Shown piece by piece: positions 53,968 to 63,674 of a stretch of DNA of 64,000 nt (the stretch's first letter is position 1; each line of letters opens with the position of its first letter). Source of the DNA: an uncultured Acidobacteriota bacterium. GTDB lineage: Bacteria > Acidobacteriota > Thermoanaerobaculia > UBA5066. The DNA lies in contig CAIMWE010000211.1 in assembly GCA_903845115.1 (NCBI GenBank), forward strand, positions 1-64,000, read 5' to 3'. The translations under genes and the position numbers were made by a program. The notes beneath the pieces were generated by a model. It was given only the letters and a program-made list of their open reading frames with translations, ran no database searches and had not been told where the DNA came from.

Positions 53968-56001
53968 TCAGCCCGCGGAGCCGGGGCCGAAGGCGAAGCG
54001 GACGGTCGCCCCGCGGTCGACCTCGCCGTCCGCGCGGATCCAGCCTCCGTGGCGCTCCACGATCCTCCGGGCGAGAGCCATGCCGATCCCGGTCCCCTCG
54101 AATCCGTCCGGCCCGTGGAGCCGCTCGAAGACGCCGAAGATCCTCTCCGCGTAGCGCGGGTCGAAGCCGACGCCGTTGTCCCTCACGAAATAGACCGTTC
54201 CCCCCGGGCCCGCCTCGAAGCCCACCTCGACCGTCGGCCGGGGCCGTTTGACGCTGAACTTGACGGCGTTCGAGAGGACCTGCCGGAGGACCTCCGCCGC
54301 CAGCTCCCGGTCGGCACGGACCGGCGGGAGGTCCCCGACCCGGGCCTCGAGACGGCCCGGCCCGGTCCCCTGCGACAGCTCTTCCAGCACCTGCTCCACC
54401 AGCCACTTCATCTCCACCGTCTCCAGGCGGAGGGGCGCCCGTCCGATCCGGGTGTAACGGATGAGACCGTCGACGAGGCTCCCCATCTGGGTGGCCGCCC
54501 TCTCCACGACCCCGAGCAAGCGGCGCCCCTCGTCGTCGAGCCCGCTCCCCAGGTGGCGCTCGAGGAGCTTCGAGAAACCGTGGATGGCGCGGAGCGGGGC
54601 CCGGAGATCGTGCGAGACCGTGTACGAGAAGGACCCCAGCTCCTGGCTGGCTTCCACCAGCTCCCGGGAGCGCCGGGCGACGGTCTCCTCGAGGCGGTCG
54701 CGGTGATCCCTCAGCTCCCTCTCGGCCCGCTTCAGCTCCGTGACGTCGTTCAGCACGGTCAGGACGAGCTTCTCGCCCCTGATCTCCAGGGTCTCCGCCG
54801 AGAAATGTCCCTCGCGGAGGCTCCCGTCCTTCGCCCGGACCGTCACGTCGAACCCCTTCAGCCGTCCATCTTCCCGGAGCTCCTTCAGCGCCGCCTCGCG
54901 CCCCACGGGATCCACCCAGAGGCCGAGACCGAAATCGGCCCCCCCCACCACCTCCTCGCGCGAGTAACCGAGGAGTGCGGTGAAGGCGTCGTTGACGTCC
55001 ACGGCCGTGCCGGCGGAAAGGGAGCGGAGGACCATGGGGCACGGATTCGACCGGAACAGCTTCTCGAATTTCTCCTCGGCCGCCCGCAGCTCGGAGAGGT
55101 CCCGGCAGACGCCGAACAGGACCTCCTCCCCGTTCCACCGGCCGCGGTAGACCCGGCTCTCCACCGGGATCAGCCTCCCGTCCTTCATGACGACCGGAAG
55201 GGGGCACTTCTCGGCCGCGCCCGCGAGGAGGGCCGAGTAGTTCTCCTCGGCCTCTCGCCGCCGATCCTCGGGGTTGAGCCGGAGGATCTCCATGCCGGCC
55301 AGCTCGTCCGCCGAATACCCGAGCCGGGAGAGGGCCATACGGTTCGCGTGAATGATCCGGCCCGCGCCGTCCACGACGAAGACGAAATCCTCGACCGCGT
55401 CGAAGTAGCTCCGGAGGCTCTCCTCGCTCAGGCGGAGCGATTCCGCCGCCGCCAGCTCCTCCGTCACGTCCCGGAACGTCACGACGGCCCGAGCCGCCTC
55501 GCTCCCGGCCAGCCGGATCGGGACCGCGCTCACGAACAGGGTCCGCGGCGAGGCCGCTCCGATCGGACGCAACCTCACGGGGAACCGCACGACCGTCTCC
55601 CCGCGGACCGCGCGCGAGCCGGGCCACTCCTCCGCCGCAAGCGGCCGGCCCGCCAGGTCGCACGGGTCGAACGTCGCCGCGAAACACACGGGAGTCGTGC
55701 GCTCCCCTCGCATCGAGGGCATGCCGAACATCTCCGCCGCCGCACGGTTGGCCCAGGCGATGGATTGGTCCTGGTCGATCAGGACCATCCCCTCGACCAT
55801 GCTGTCCGTCATCGCCTGGAAGAGCTGCAGGTCGAGCGCGGCCTCTTCCGCGAGGAGCCGGACTCTCTCCTCGGCTTGCCGGCGGGCCTCCTCGAGGGCC
55901 TTCCGCTCCGTGACGTCGGCAAAGGTGGCCACGCCCGCCGAAGGCTCTTCCCCGGACTTCAGAACAGGTGAATCGGCCCCGTTCAATTCGGCCACCGACA
56001 C
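53968..56001 (-). CDS. Soluble multi-PAS sensor histidine kinase
   Basis: About 677 residues with no transmembrane segment. The N-terminus (ATFADVTERKALEE) looks like the tail of a PAS domain whose body is missing. Three PAS domains follow (about 45-175, 185-300 and 305-420; for example AMTDSMVEGMVLIDQD, DAVEDFVFVVDGAGRIIHAN and MVLRSLSAGTAVDVNDAF). Then comes HisKA with FSYTVSHDLRAPLRAIHGF and an ATPase with NAVKFS, RDNGVGFDPRYAERIFGVF and GTGIGMALARRIVERHGG. The kinase core is close to that at 15254-16477. The start is GTG 56001 or GTG 55995; the latter has better spacing to GGGGAGG. No response regulator is adjacent, so it is an orphan kinase. Confidence 0.92.
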   Translation of the reverse strand: MSVAELNGADSPVLKSGEEPSAGVATFADVTERKALEEARRQAEERVRLLAEEAALDLQLFQAMTDSMVEGMVLIDQDQSIAWANRAAAEMFGMPSMRGERTTPVCFAATFDPCDLAGRPLAAEEWPGSRAVRGETVVRFPVRLRPIGAASPRTLFVSAVPIRLAGSEAARAVVTFRDVTEELAAAESLRLSEESLRSYFDAVEDFVFVVDGAGRIIHANRMALSRLGYSADELAGMEILRLNPEDRRREAEENYSALLAGAAEKCPLPVVMKDGRLIPVESRVYRGRWNGEEVLFGVCRDLSELRAAEEKFEKLFRSNPCPMVLRSLSAGTAVDVNDAFTALLGYSREEVVGGADFGLGLWVDPVGREAALKELREDGRLKGFDVTVRAKDGSLREGHFSAETLEIRGEKLVLTVLNDVTELKRAERELRDHRDRLEETVARRSRELVEASQELGSFSYTVSHDLRAPLRAIHGFSKLLERHLGSGLDDEGRRLLGVVERAATQMGSLVDGLIRYTRIGRAPLRLETVEMKWLVEQVLEELSQGTGPGRLEARVGDLPPVRADRELAAEVLRQVLSNAVKFSVKRPRPTVEVGFEAGPGGTVYFVRDNGVGFDPRYAERIFGVFERLHGPDGFEGTGIGMALARRIVERHGGWIRADGEVDRGATVRFAFGPGSAG

Positions 56002-56228
56002 CTCCCCCGGGGCCGGCCGACCGGCGCGGGCTCCCCGGGGAACCCGATGGCGTGCCGCAGACTGACCTCCTCCGCCCGGAACAGGTGACCCGAAATGGGA
56101 TTTTACCCCAGCCCGACCGCCGTCCCCTCCCGGCCCGGACGTTCGGTGTTCGGAATGAACACCCTTCCGCCGGCCGGGCGGACCTCCCCCGCCGTTCGCT
56201 GCCGGCGCCGGTTACGATCCGCCCCGCC

Positions 56229-57314
56229 ATGAGCGACGACGCGGCCGGCCCCCCGGCGCCCCGCCCCCCCCGGCGGCCGCGCTACCGCGGGACTCACCCC
56301 CGGCGCTTCGCCGAGAAGTACAAGGAGCGCGATCCCGAGCGGCACCCCGAGACCACCGCGAAGGTGGAGGCGTCGGGGAAGACGCCTGCGGGAAGCCACC
56401 GGCCGATCCTGGTCGCGGAGGTCCTCGCGGCGCTCCGCCCGGAGCCGGGCGAGACCGCGGTCGACGCCACGCTCGGCCACGGTGGACACGCCGAGGCGCT
56501 GTTGCCCCGGTTGCTGCCAGACGGCCGGCTGATCGGCCTGGACGTCGACCCGATCGAGCGGCCGAAGACGGAGAGGCGCCTCCGCGCCCTGGGCTTCGGC
56601 CCCGAGGTCCTCGCCGTCCGCGCCTCGAACTTCGCGGGGCTTCCGAAGGTCCTCGCGGCCGAGGGGCTGGCGACCGTCGACCTGGTCCTGGCCGACCTGG
56701 GGGTCTCGTCGATGCAGCTGGACGACCCGGCGCGCGGCTTCACCTTCAAGGAGGACGGCCCGCTGGACCTCCGGATGAACCCGGACCGCGGCCTCCCCGC
56801 GTCGGCCCTCCTCGCCCGCCTCGACACGGCGAAGCTCGCGCGGCTCCTCCGCGAGAACTCCGACGAGCCGCACGCCGAGGAGATCGCCACGGCCGTGGTG
56901 GAGGCCGGGCGGACGGAGCCCGTGACGACGACGGCCCGCCTGGCGGAGGCGATCCGGGAGGCCCTCGCGCCCCTCCCGGCCAGGGTCCGCGCCGAGGAGG
57001 GGACGGCGCCTCTCTCCCGCGTCTTCCAGGCCCTCCGCATCGCGGTCAATGAGGAATTCACCGCCCTGGACGCGTTCCTCGCCGCGCTCCCCTCCTGCCT
57101 CGCGCCGGGGGGACGCGCCGCGATCCTCACGTTCCACTCCGGCGAGGACCGCCGCGTGAAGCAGGCGTTCCGGGACGGGGAACGGGCCGGCCTCTACGCG
57201 TCGGTCGCGCGCGAGGTCATCCGCGCGGGGCCGGAGGAGCGCCGCGCCAACCCCCGGGCCTCCGCGGCCAAGCTCCGCTGGGCCGTCCGCGCCGTCGCTC
57301 CCCCCGGGGTGTAG
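56229..57314 (+). CDS. rsmH: RsmH-type 16S rRNA (cytosine-N4) methyltransferase, standalone
   Basis: A 361-residue protein. After an Arg-rich N-terminal extension of about 55 residues come the family motifs HRPILVAEVL, VDATLGHGGHAEALLP, IGLDVDP, LVLADLGVSSMQLDDPARGF and ILTFHSGEDRRVKQAF. The enzyme N4-methylates C1402 of 16S rRNA in the P site. In most bacteria rsmH opens the dcw cell-division cluster; here no ftsL, ftsI or mur gene follows. FHSGEDRRVK differs from the usual FHSLEDRxVK, and the extension is unlike canonical RsmH, so it may be a second, divergent paralogue. Confidence 0.88.
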   Translation: MSDDAAGPPAPRPPRRPRYRGTHPRRFAEKYKERDPERHPETTAKVEASGKTPAGSHRPILVAEVLAALRPEPGETAVDATLGHGGHAEALLPRLLPDGRLIGLDVDPIERPKTERRLRALGFGPEVLAVRASNFAGLPKVLAAEGLATVDLVLADLGVSSMQLDDPARGFTFKEDGPLDLRMNPDRGLPASALLARLDTAKLARLLRENSDEPHAEEIATAVVEAGRTEPVTTTARLAEAIREALAPLPARVRAEEGTAPLSRVFQALRIAVNEEFTALDAFLAALPSCLAPGGRAAILTFHSGEDRRVKQAFRDGERAGLYASVAREVIRAGPEERRANPRASAAKLRWAVRAVAPPGV

Positions 57315-57427
57315 GACCGTCTCGTCCTCGCGGGTGTCAGCCGACTATCATCGGGAGGATGGGCGTTCCCCCTCCCCGAGCGAATGCGCCGGTGCATCGC
57401 GAGATGATCCGAACGGAGGGTCCACTC

Positions 57428-58516
57428 ATGGCGGCAGCGAAGCTGGCCTCGGCGGTTCTCGTCCTCGTCTGCGGGATCCCGGCGCCGGCAGCCGCCGCCC
57501 CTTCTCCCGGGGCGGCTCCTCCCGCCTCGGCGGTCCTGAACGTCGGCGCCCTCTCGGCTCCCCCCTTCATGATCAAGCAGCCGGACGGCACCTGGACGGG
57601 TGTCGCGGCGGAGCTCTGGAACGAGGTGGCCCGGCGGGAGAAGCTCGCTTGGCGCTACGACGAGAGGGCTCCCGACGGCCTCGTCGCGGGCATCATCGAC
57701 GGGAGCCTCGACGTCGTGGCCTACCCGATGGTGCCGACTCTCGAGCGCGAGCGGCTGATGGACTTCACCTACTCCTGGTACCGGACGGGGATCGGCATCG
57801 CCGTCCAGCGGCCGTCGGAATCGCGCCGGTGGCTGCGGCTGGGGCAGACGCTCCTCTCGGCGGGCATCCTCAAGGTCCTCGCGGTACTGCTCCTCTCACT
57901 CGCCGTCGCCGGGCTGGTCATGTGGAGGTTCGAGAAGCGGTCCAACCCCGACCACTTCGGTCCTGGCCTCAAGGGGTACGGGGACGGCGTCTGGTGGGCG
58001 GCGGTGACGGCCACGAGCGTCGGCTACGGAGACCGGGTCCCCGTCACGCCGGCGGGGCGCGCCGTCGCCGTCGCCTGGATGCTCCTCTCGGTCCTCTTCA
58101 TCAGCGCCTTCACGGGGTCGGTGGCGGCCAGGGTCGCGATCGAGCACTTCGAGGAGATCCGGACAGCGGACGACCTGCGCCGCGTCCGGGTCGTCGTCAT
58201 CGAGGCTTCTTCCTCGGCCGAGTACGCACGACGCCACAGCATCCGGGCCACTCCCGTCGGCTCGGCGGAAGAGGCGTTCCGGGCGGTCGCCCGGGGCGAC
58301 GCCGACGCCTTCCTCGCGGGCGAGGCGATCCTGCGGCACCAGACGCTGCACGCATTCCCGGAGCTCATCGTCCTGCCGACCATCCTGGAGCCGCAGACCT
58401 ACTCGTTCGGCCTCGCGAACGGAAGTCTGCTGCGCGAGCGGCTCAACCGGCGGCTCCTGGAGGTCCTCGACGAGCCCGTGTGGCACAGCATCTCGTACCG
58501 CTACTTCGGCAACTGA
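57428..58516 (+). CDS. Ligand-gated potassium-type channel, prokaryotic ionotropic glutamate receptor-like (GluR0 type)
   Basis: A 362-residue protein. The start at ATG 57428 has GGAGGG seven bases upstream and is followed by a signal peptide (LASAVLVLVCGIPAPAAA). A periplasmic binding-protein lobe (LNVGALSAPPFMIKQPDGTW to about 135) is interrupted by transmembrane helix 1 (about 150-172), a pore loop with TATSVGYGDRVP and helix 2 (about 210-230), and then the second lobe (VRVVVIEASSSAEYARRH, AFLAGEAILRHQTLHAFPEL) resumes. This split SBP/channel design defines GluR0-like receptors, with a K+-selective filter close to TVGYGD. The likely ligand is an amino acid. Members are rare and scattered among bacteria. 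Confidence 0.92.
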   Translation: MAAAKLASAVLVLVCGIPAPAAAAPSPGAAPPASAVLNVGALSAPPFMIKQPDGTWTGVAAELWNEVARREKLAWRYDERAPDGLVAGIIDGSLDVVAYPMVPTLERERLMDFTYSWYRTGIGIAVQRPSESRRWLRLGQTLLSAGILKVLAVLLLSLAVAGLVMWRFEKRSNPDHFGPGLKGYGDGVWWAAVTATSVGYGDRVPVTPAGRAVAVAWMLLSVLFISAFTGSVAARVAIEHFEEIRTADDLRRVRVVVIEASSSAEYARRHSIRATPVGSAEEAFRAVARGDADAFLAGEAILRHQTLHAFPELIVLPTILEPQTYSFGLANGSLLRERLNRRLLEVLDEPVWHSISYRYFGN

Positions 58517-58526
58517 GCGGAAGCGG

Positions 58527-61500
58527 TCAGCGCGGGGCGCGCCCGCCGCCGCGGACGAGGGACTTCACGAGGGCGAGGAGGCGCTCGCCGTACTTCGCGA
58601 GGCGCGAAGGGCCGATGCCGGCGACCTCGAGAAGCTCCGCGTCGGTCGCCGGCCTCTTCGCCGCGATCCCGAGGAGGGTCTGGTCGGTGAGGATCCGGAA
58701 AGCCGGCACGCGGCTCTTCTTCGCCTCCCCGAGGCGCCACTGGCGGAGCGCCGTGACGAGGGGGTCGAGCGCGCCGCCCTCCTCTTCCGGAGCGCCGCCC
58801 AGCGCCCGGCGAGGAGCGCCCCGGACTCCCCCGACGGAAGGGGTCGCCTTCCGCCGGGCCGGGCCGCTCCCCTTCCTCGCCGCGCGAAACGACGGGTACG
58901 CGACCGGGATCCGCGCGGCGGCCGCGGCGGCCGCGGCGTCCCCCCTGGACCCTTCTCCCGTCAGGTAGGCGCGGCGGAAACGGATCGTCTCCCCGTCCTT
59001 GTCGAACTCGTCGTCCTCGATCCGGATCGACCCGGCCCGCGCCAGGCCTCCCAGGAGGTCCTCGAACGTCCGCCGCTCGACAGAAGGGAACTGCTCCACG
59101 ACGCCGCGGTGGAGCTGCCCCGTCCCCTGGCCGTCGCGCTGGCGCAGCAGCTCCAGGGCCCGCCGCAGGGCCGCCTCCTCCATCGGGCTGGGTCCCTTCA
59201 GGCGCGTGGCCACCCCGGACGCCGGGGCACAGACGTCGCAGAGGCCGCACCGGGCGCCGGAGTCCTCCTGGTCGCCGAAGTGCCGGACGAGCTGGAGCAT
59301 CCGGCACTGCGAGCCCGAGGCGAAGCGGCGCATCAGCTCCAGCTGGGTCTTCTTGTGCTCGCGCTGCTCCTCGTAGAGGCGCTTCCACCCCTCCTTCCCG
59401 CGGGAGACGTCCTCCTCGGGGGAGACGACCGCGCCGCCGAACGTCCAGAGCTTCTCGAGGGCCTTCTCGAACTCGGCCGGCACGAGGCCCGCCTTCTCCC
59501 GGACGGCGTCGGACGGCGCCGGCTCGGCCCCGAGGGCGCCGAAGATCCGCTCGAGGATCCCTGACTCGGGGTAGTCGCGCTCGAAGAAGAACTCGTGCGT
59601 CTTCGTGTCGGAGTACGAGTGGAGGAGGACCGCCCGCGAGGGGAGCCCGTCCCGCCCCGCGCGGCCGATCTCCTGGTAGTACCCCTCGACGCTTCCGGGG
59701 AGGCCGGTGTGAAGGACGGTCCTGACGTCGGCCTTGTCGATCCCCATCCCGAAGGCGATCGTCGCGACCATCACCTCCACCCGTCCCTCGAGGAACAACC
59801 GCTGCGCCTCGTCGCGCGCCCGGGCGGTCATCCCCGCGTGGTACGCGACGGCCCGGAGGCTTCCCGACAGCTCCTCGGCGAGTGACTCCGCGTCCCGCCG
59901 CGTCGGGGCGTAGACGATCGCGGGGCGCCGCGCCGGGTCCGACAGGACGCCCTGGACGATCTTCCCGCGTCCGCTGGGCGGCGCCTCGGCCACCTCGACC
60001 GCCAGGTTCGTCCTGCGGAAGCCGTGGATGAAGCGGGCCGCCTTCGCCATCCCCAGCTGCTGGCAGACGTCCTCCTGCACGCGCGGGGTCGCCGTGGCGG
60101 TCAGCGCGATGACGGGCGCGGGCCGGAGCGAAGGCAGGCGCGCGCCGAGGAGGCGGTAGTCCGGACGGAAATCGTGCCCCCAGTGCGAGATGCAGTGCGC
60201 CTCGTCCACGGCGACGAGGGCCGGCGTCCGCTTCGCCAGCATCTCGGGGAAACCGGGGACCGAGAGACGCTCCGGGGCGATGAAGAGGAAGTCGAGCTTC
60301 CCGTCCAGGTAGTCCCGGCAGACCTGGCGGGAGGCGAGCCGGTCGATCCCCGAGTGGATCCGTTCCGCCGCGAGGCCCAGCGCCCGGAGGCGCGTCGCCT
60401 GGTCCTCCATCAGGGCGATGAGGGGCGAGATGACGAGCGTCGTCCCGGCGCGGGCGATCCCAGGCAGCTGGTAGCAAAGCGACTTCCCCGCTCCCGTCGG
60501 CATGACGAGCAGCGCGTCGCGCCCCTCCGTCACCGCCCGGCAGACCGCCTCCTGGAACGGGCGGAACGCGTCGTGGCCGAAGACCGTCTTCAGCACCTCC
60601 CCGAGGCGATCGGGGGGGACCTTCTCGCGGGCGGGGCGCACGGGAGCGGGGGCCGGGACGACCGCGGTGACGGTCGTCCCGCCGGGGGCCGCCGCGTTTC
60701 CGGCCGCGCCCACCCCTGCGACCACGTCGCGGACGTAGGCCTCGATTCCGGCCATGAACGCGTCGAGGCGCCCCTCGCCCCTCCGGACCCGGTTCAGCTC
60801 CGCCTCCCAGCGGCCGGTCAGGGCCGGGCTCTTCACCGAGGCGGGGACGGCCGCGATCACGCCGATCCCCTTGTCGGTCGCCGCGAGGGCCTTCCCGAGG
60901 CGCTCGGCGTACTTTCGCGAGAGGAGCGTCTCCAGGATCTCGGCCCGGGTGGCCGGCGTCCCGAGGCCGTTCTCCTTCATGGCGTCGGCCAGCTCCTTCT
61001 CGTCGAGCGTCCTCCCGGCCGTCTCCATCGCCGTGAGCAGCGTGGCGTCGGTGAAGCGCTTCGGGGGCCTGGTCTTCTTCGCCAGCGCCCCGGCGTCGAC
61101 GACCCGTTTCGCCTGCCCGGCTGCCAGGCCCGGCGGGAGCGTCTCCTCCTCCTCGGCCGCGGCGCCGGCGTCGTCCGCGCCGTCCTTCCCGGACCTCTCC
61201 GGCCCCGCCGCCTTCCGGCGCTTCGGCGGGTCGGGCTCCACCGCTTTCCACCCCACCTCGAGGACGACCGTGCCGGACGAGCGGTACCGGTCCACGAACC
61301 CCGGCGAGTGGATGGCCGTGACGACCGTCGTCGTGGCGGTGACCGAGTCGCCGTGCCACGCGGCGAGGAGGCGCCGCGCGATGGCGTCGTGGAGCGCCTG
61401 CTCGTCCGCGTCGAGCCCTTTCGCCGCGACCGGCGTCGGGACGATCGCGTGGTGGTCGGTCACCTTCGCGTCGTCGACGAACCGTGCCCCGAGAGGCCTC

Positions 61501-62597
61501 TCCCCGGTCCCGGGCGCGAAGTGCGCGCCGTATCCGGGAGCGAGGGCGCGGACGACGGCCCCGATCTCCCGGGCGACGTCCTTCGAGAGGTGGCGGCTGT
61601 CCGTCCGCGGGTAGGTGATCGCCTTCTTCTCCTCGTAGAGCCTCTGCGCCACGTCGAGCGTCTTCTTCGCGCTCCAGCCGAAGCGGCGGTTGGCGTGGCG
61701 CTGCAGCTCGGTCAGGTCGAAGAGGAGAGGCGGGGCCGCCCGCCGCGTCTCGCCGGAGACCGACGCGACGGAGGCGCTTCCCGTCGTCGCCCGCGAGACC
61801 ACGGCCCGCGCCTCGGCCCCTCCCGGAGGGAAGCGGGTCCCTCCCGCCTCCTTCACGGCGGGGTCGAAGAAGGTCCCGCGGTAGCGCCCCGCCTCCCCCT
61901 CGAACGTGGCGACCACCTCCAGGTAATCCTCCGCGACGAACGCCCGGACGGCCTCCTCCCGCTCCACGAGCATCGCGAGCGTCGGCGTCTGGACGCGCCC
62001 GACGGTGACGAGGTCCCCCGCCGCGATCGTGAAGGCGCGGGAGAAGTTCATCCCGACGAGCCAGTCGGCGCGGCTCCGCCCCCGCGCCGCGTCGGCGAGC
62101 GGGTCGAAGTCGGCCGAGGGGCGGAGCCGGGCGAACCCCTCGCGGATCGCGTCCGGCGTCAGCGACGAGATCCAGAGGCGCTTCACGGGCTTCGTGGCCC
62201 CGGCCGCCTCGTAGAGCTGCCGGAAGATCAGCTCCCCCTCGCGCCCGGCGTCCGTCGCGCAGACGATCTCCTCGACCCGCGGGTCGGTGATGACAGAGCG
62301 CACGATCTCGAACTGCTCCTTCAGCCGCTCCGTCACGACCAGGGGCCAGGAGGACGGGAGCATCGGCAGGAGGCCCATGCGCCAGAGCTTCCACTCGGGG
62401 CGGACCTGGTGCGGCTCGGGGAGGGCGACGAGGTGGCCGATCGCCCAGGTGACCAGGTACCGCCCTCCCGAGAGGGAACCGTTCCCGCGGTGCGTCGCCC
62501 CGAGCACCGCCGCGATGTCGCGGGCGACGGAGGGCTTCTCGGCGACGACCGCGACGAGCCCGCCGCCTTCCTTGCTTCCGCCCGCGGTCGGCACCAT
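58527..62597 (-). CDS. Single-chain fusion of DNA topoisomerase III and RecQ helicase with HRDC domain
   Basis: A 1356-residue protein starting at the ATG at 62597. Residues about 15-640 are topoisomerase III: TOPRIM (VVAEKPSVARDIAAVLG, DAGREGELIFRQLYEAAG), and the catalytic Tyr at about residue 329 in AITYPRTDSRHLS, with VGRVQTPTLAMLVEREE and GLGTPATRAEILE. After a short linker comes RecQ: Walker A VMPTGAGKSLCYQLPG at about 700, DEAH box VDEAHCISHWGHDFRPDY, motif VI YQEIGRAGRDGLPS, zinc Cys in SQCRMLQ and RCGLCDVC, a winged-helix part and a C-terminal HRDC (LLEVAGIGPSRLAKYGERLL). In other organisms RecQ/BLM and Top3 are separate partners that dissolve double Holliday junctions. Topo III zinc fingers are absent. 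Its ATG shares one base with the stop of the EamA gene. Confidence 0.95.
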   Translation of the reverse strand: MVPTAGGSKEGGGLVAVVAEKPSVARDIAAVLGATHRGNGSLSGGRYLVTWAIGHLVALPEPHQVRPEWKLWRMGLLPMLPSSWPLVVTERLKEQFEIVRSVITDPRVEEIVCATDAGREGELIFRQLYEAAGATKPVKRLWISSLTPDAIREGFARLRPSADFDPLADAARGRSRADWLVGMNFSRAFTIAAGDLVTVGRVQTPTLAMLVEREEAVRAFVAEDYLEVVATFEGEAGRYRGTFFDPAVKEAGGTRFPPGGAEARAVVSRATTGSASVASVSGETRRAAPPLLFDLTELQRHANRRFGWSAKKTLDVAQRLYEEKKAITYPRTDSRHLSKDVAREIGAVVRALAPGYGAHFAPGTGERPLGARFVDDAKVTDHHAIVPTPVAAKGLDADEQALHDAIARRLLAAWHGDSVTATTTVVTAIHSPGFVDRYRSSGTVVLEVGWKAVEPDPPKRRKAAGPERSGKDGADDAGAAAEEEETLPPGLAAGQAKRVVDAGALAKKTRPPKRFTDATLLTAMETAGRTLDEKELADAMKENGLGTPATRAEILETLLSRKYAERLGKALAATDKGIGVIAAVPASVKSPALTGRWEAELNRVRRGEGRLDAFMAGIEAYVRDVVAGVGAAGNAAAPGGTTVTAVVPAPAPVRPAREKVPPDRLGEVLKTVFGHDAFRPFQEAVCRAVTEGRDALLVMPTGAGKSLCYQLPGIARAGTTLVISPLIALMEDQATRLRALGLAAERIHSGIDRLASRQVCRDYLDGKLDFLFIAPERLSVPGFPEMLAKRTPALVAVDEAHCISHWGHDFRPDYRLLGARLPSLRPAPVIALTATATPRVQEDVCQQLGMAKAARFIHGFRRTNLAVEVAEAPPSGRGKIVQGVLSDPARRPAIVYAPTRRDAESLAEELSGSLRAVAYHAGMTARARDEAQRLFLEGRVEVMVATIAFGMGIDKADVRTVLHTGLPGSVEGYYQEIGRAGRDGLPSRAVLLHSYSDTKTHEFFFERDYPESGILERIFGALGAEPAPSDAVREKAGLVPAEFEKALEKLWTFGGAVVSPEEDVSRGKEGWKRLYEEQREHKKTQLELMRRFASGSQCRMLQLVRHFGDQEDSGARCGLCDVCAPASGVATRLKGPSPMEEAALRRALELLRQRDGQGTGQLHRGVVEQFPSVERRTFEDLLGGLARAGSIRIEDDEFDKDGETIRFRRAYLTGEGSRGDAAAAAAAARIPVAYPSFRAARKGSGPARRKATPSVGGVRGAPRRALGGAPEEEGGALDPLVTALRQWRLGEAKKSRVPAFRILTDQTLLGIAAKRPATDAELLEVAGIGPSRLAKYGERLLALVKSLVRGGGRAPR

Positions 62598-63535
62598 CAG
62601 GCCCCGGCCGTCCGGTACTGGACGAGCGCCACGCCGCCCAGGATCACCGCCATTCCCAGGCCCATCCGCGCGGTGAACGTCTCCCCGAGGAGCAGCGCCC
62701 CCAGGAAGACGGCGATGACGGGATTGAGGTAGGCGTAGGTGCCGGCTCGCACGGGGTGCCAGGCCTTCGTGAGGAACCCGAAGGCGGTGTACGCGAGGCA
62801 GGAGCCGAAGAGGGCGAGATAGGCGACCGCCAGGAGGGCCTTCTGGGTCGGGACTCCCTTGACGAAGCCTCCCGTCAGCGGCGCGACGAGAAGGCCGATG
62901 ACGGCGGCCGCCAGCATCTCGACACCGGCGCAGGTCAGGATGCTCCTCGAGCGGATGTGCCGGCGGTGGTGGATCGTCCCGACGGCCCAGATGACCGTGG
63001 CCGCCAGGATCGCCCCGGTCCCCACGAGGTCGATCGAGTGGCCGGACGACGGCGCCACGAGGATCCCCACTCCGGCCAGCCCGACTCCCGTCCCGGCCCA
63101 GCCACGAACGCCGAGGGGCTCCTCCCGCAGCGTCAGGAGACCGGCGAAGGCCGGGGTCATGGCGCAGAGGACGGCCGCCACCCCGGAGCTGACGTGCTGC
63201 TCGGCCCAGACCACCAGGGCGTTGCAGATCCCCAGGAGGAGCGTCCCGACCCAGAGGAGGTGCGGCAGCTCCCGGCGCGGCGGCAGCGGCTCGCGCAGGA
63301 CCCGCCCCAGCACTAGCGTGAAAACCGCCGCGACGGAGAACCTGACCGCCACCATCCCGTACGTGGTGAACGACTCCAGGGCCACCGCGATCGCGAGATA
63401 GGTGCTCCCCCACACGACCGACACCGTGCCGTAGGCGAGCCACGGTCCGACCCCGCCGGCGGAGCTGGCGCCAGCGGTCCCAGGAGTCGCGTCTCCCGCG
63501 GCAGCCCCTGGTCGATCGGACGAGGAAGGCGACAT
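62597..63535 (-). CDS. EamA-family (DMT) transporter
   Basis: A 312-residue inner-membrane protein with ten hydrophobic segments and two EamA repeats: PWLAYGTVSVVWGSTYLAIA with VRFSVAAVFTLVLGRVLREP, and GAILAATVIWAVGTIHHRRH with AYLNPVIAVFLGALLLGETF. These exporters move amino acids, metabolites or drugs. The N-terminal 30 residues are Ser/Ala/Gly-rich and disordered. It precedes the topoisomerase-helicase gene with a TGATG one-base overlap, so translation is coupled even though the functions look unrelated. Confidence 0.93.
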   Translation of the reverse strand: MSPSSSDRPGAAAGDATPGTAGASSAGGVGPWLAYGTVSVVWGSTYLAIAVALESFTTYGMVAVRFSVAAVFTLVLGRVLREPLPPRRELPHLLWVGTLLLGICNALVVWAEQHVSSGVAAVLCAMTPAFAGLLTLREEPLGVRGWAGTGVGLAGVGILVAPSSGHSIDLVGTGAILAATVIWAVGTIHHRRHIRSRSILTCAGVEMLAAAVIGLLVAPLTGGFVKGVPTQKALLAVAYLALFGSCLAYTAFGFLTKAWHPVRAGTYAYLNPVIAVFLGALLLGETFTARMGLGMAVILGGVALVQYRTAGA

Positions 63536-63674
63536 GTCCGCCCCGGACGATACGCGACCGGGGCCGATCGAGGGTCCTCCAGGCCCCCGCCTGGGTCCCG
63601 CACCTCGCCCGCGCCCTGCGCCGGATACCGGAGGACGAGCCGCATCATGATGCGGCCCTGATAGACTCGGATGC

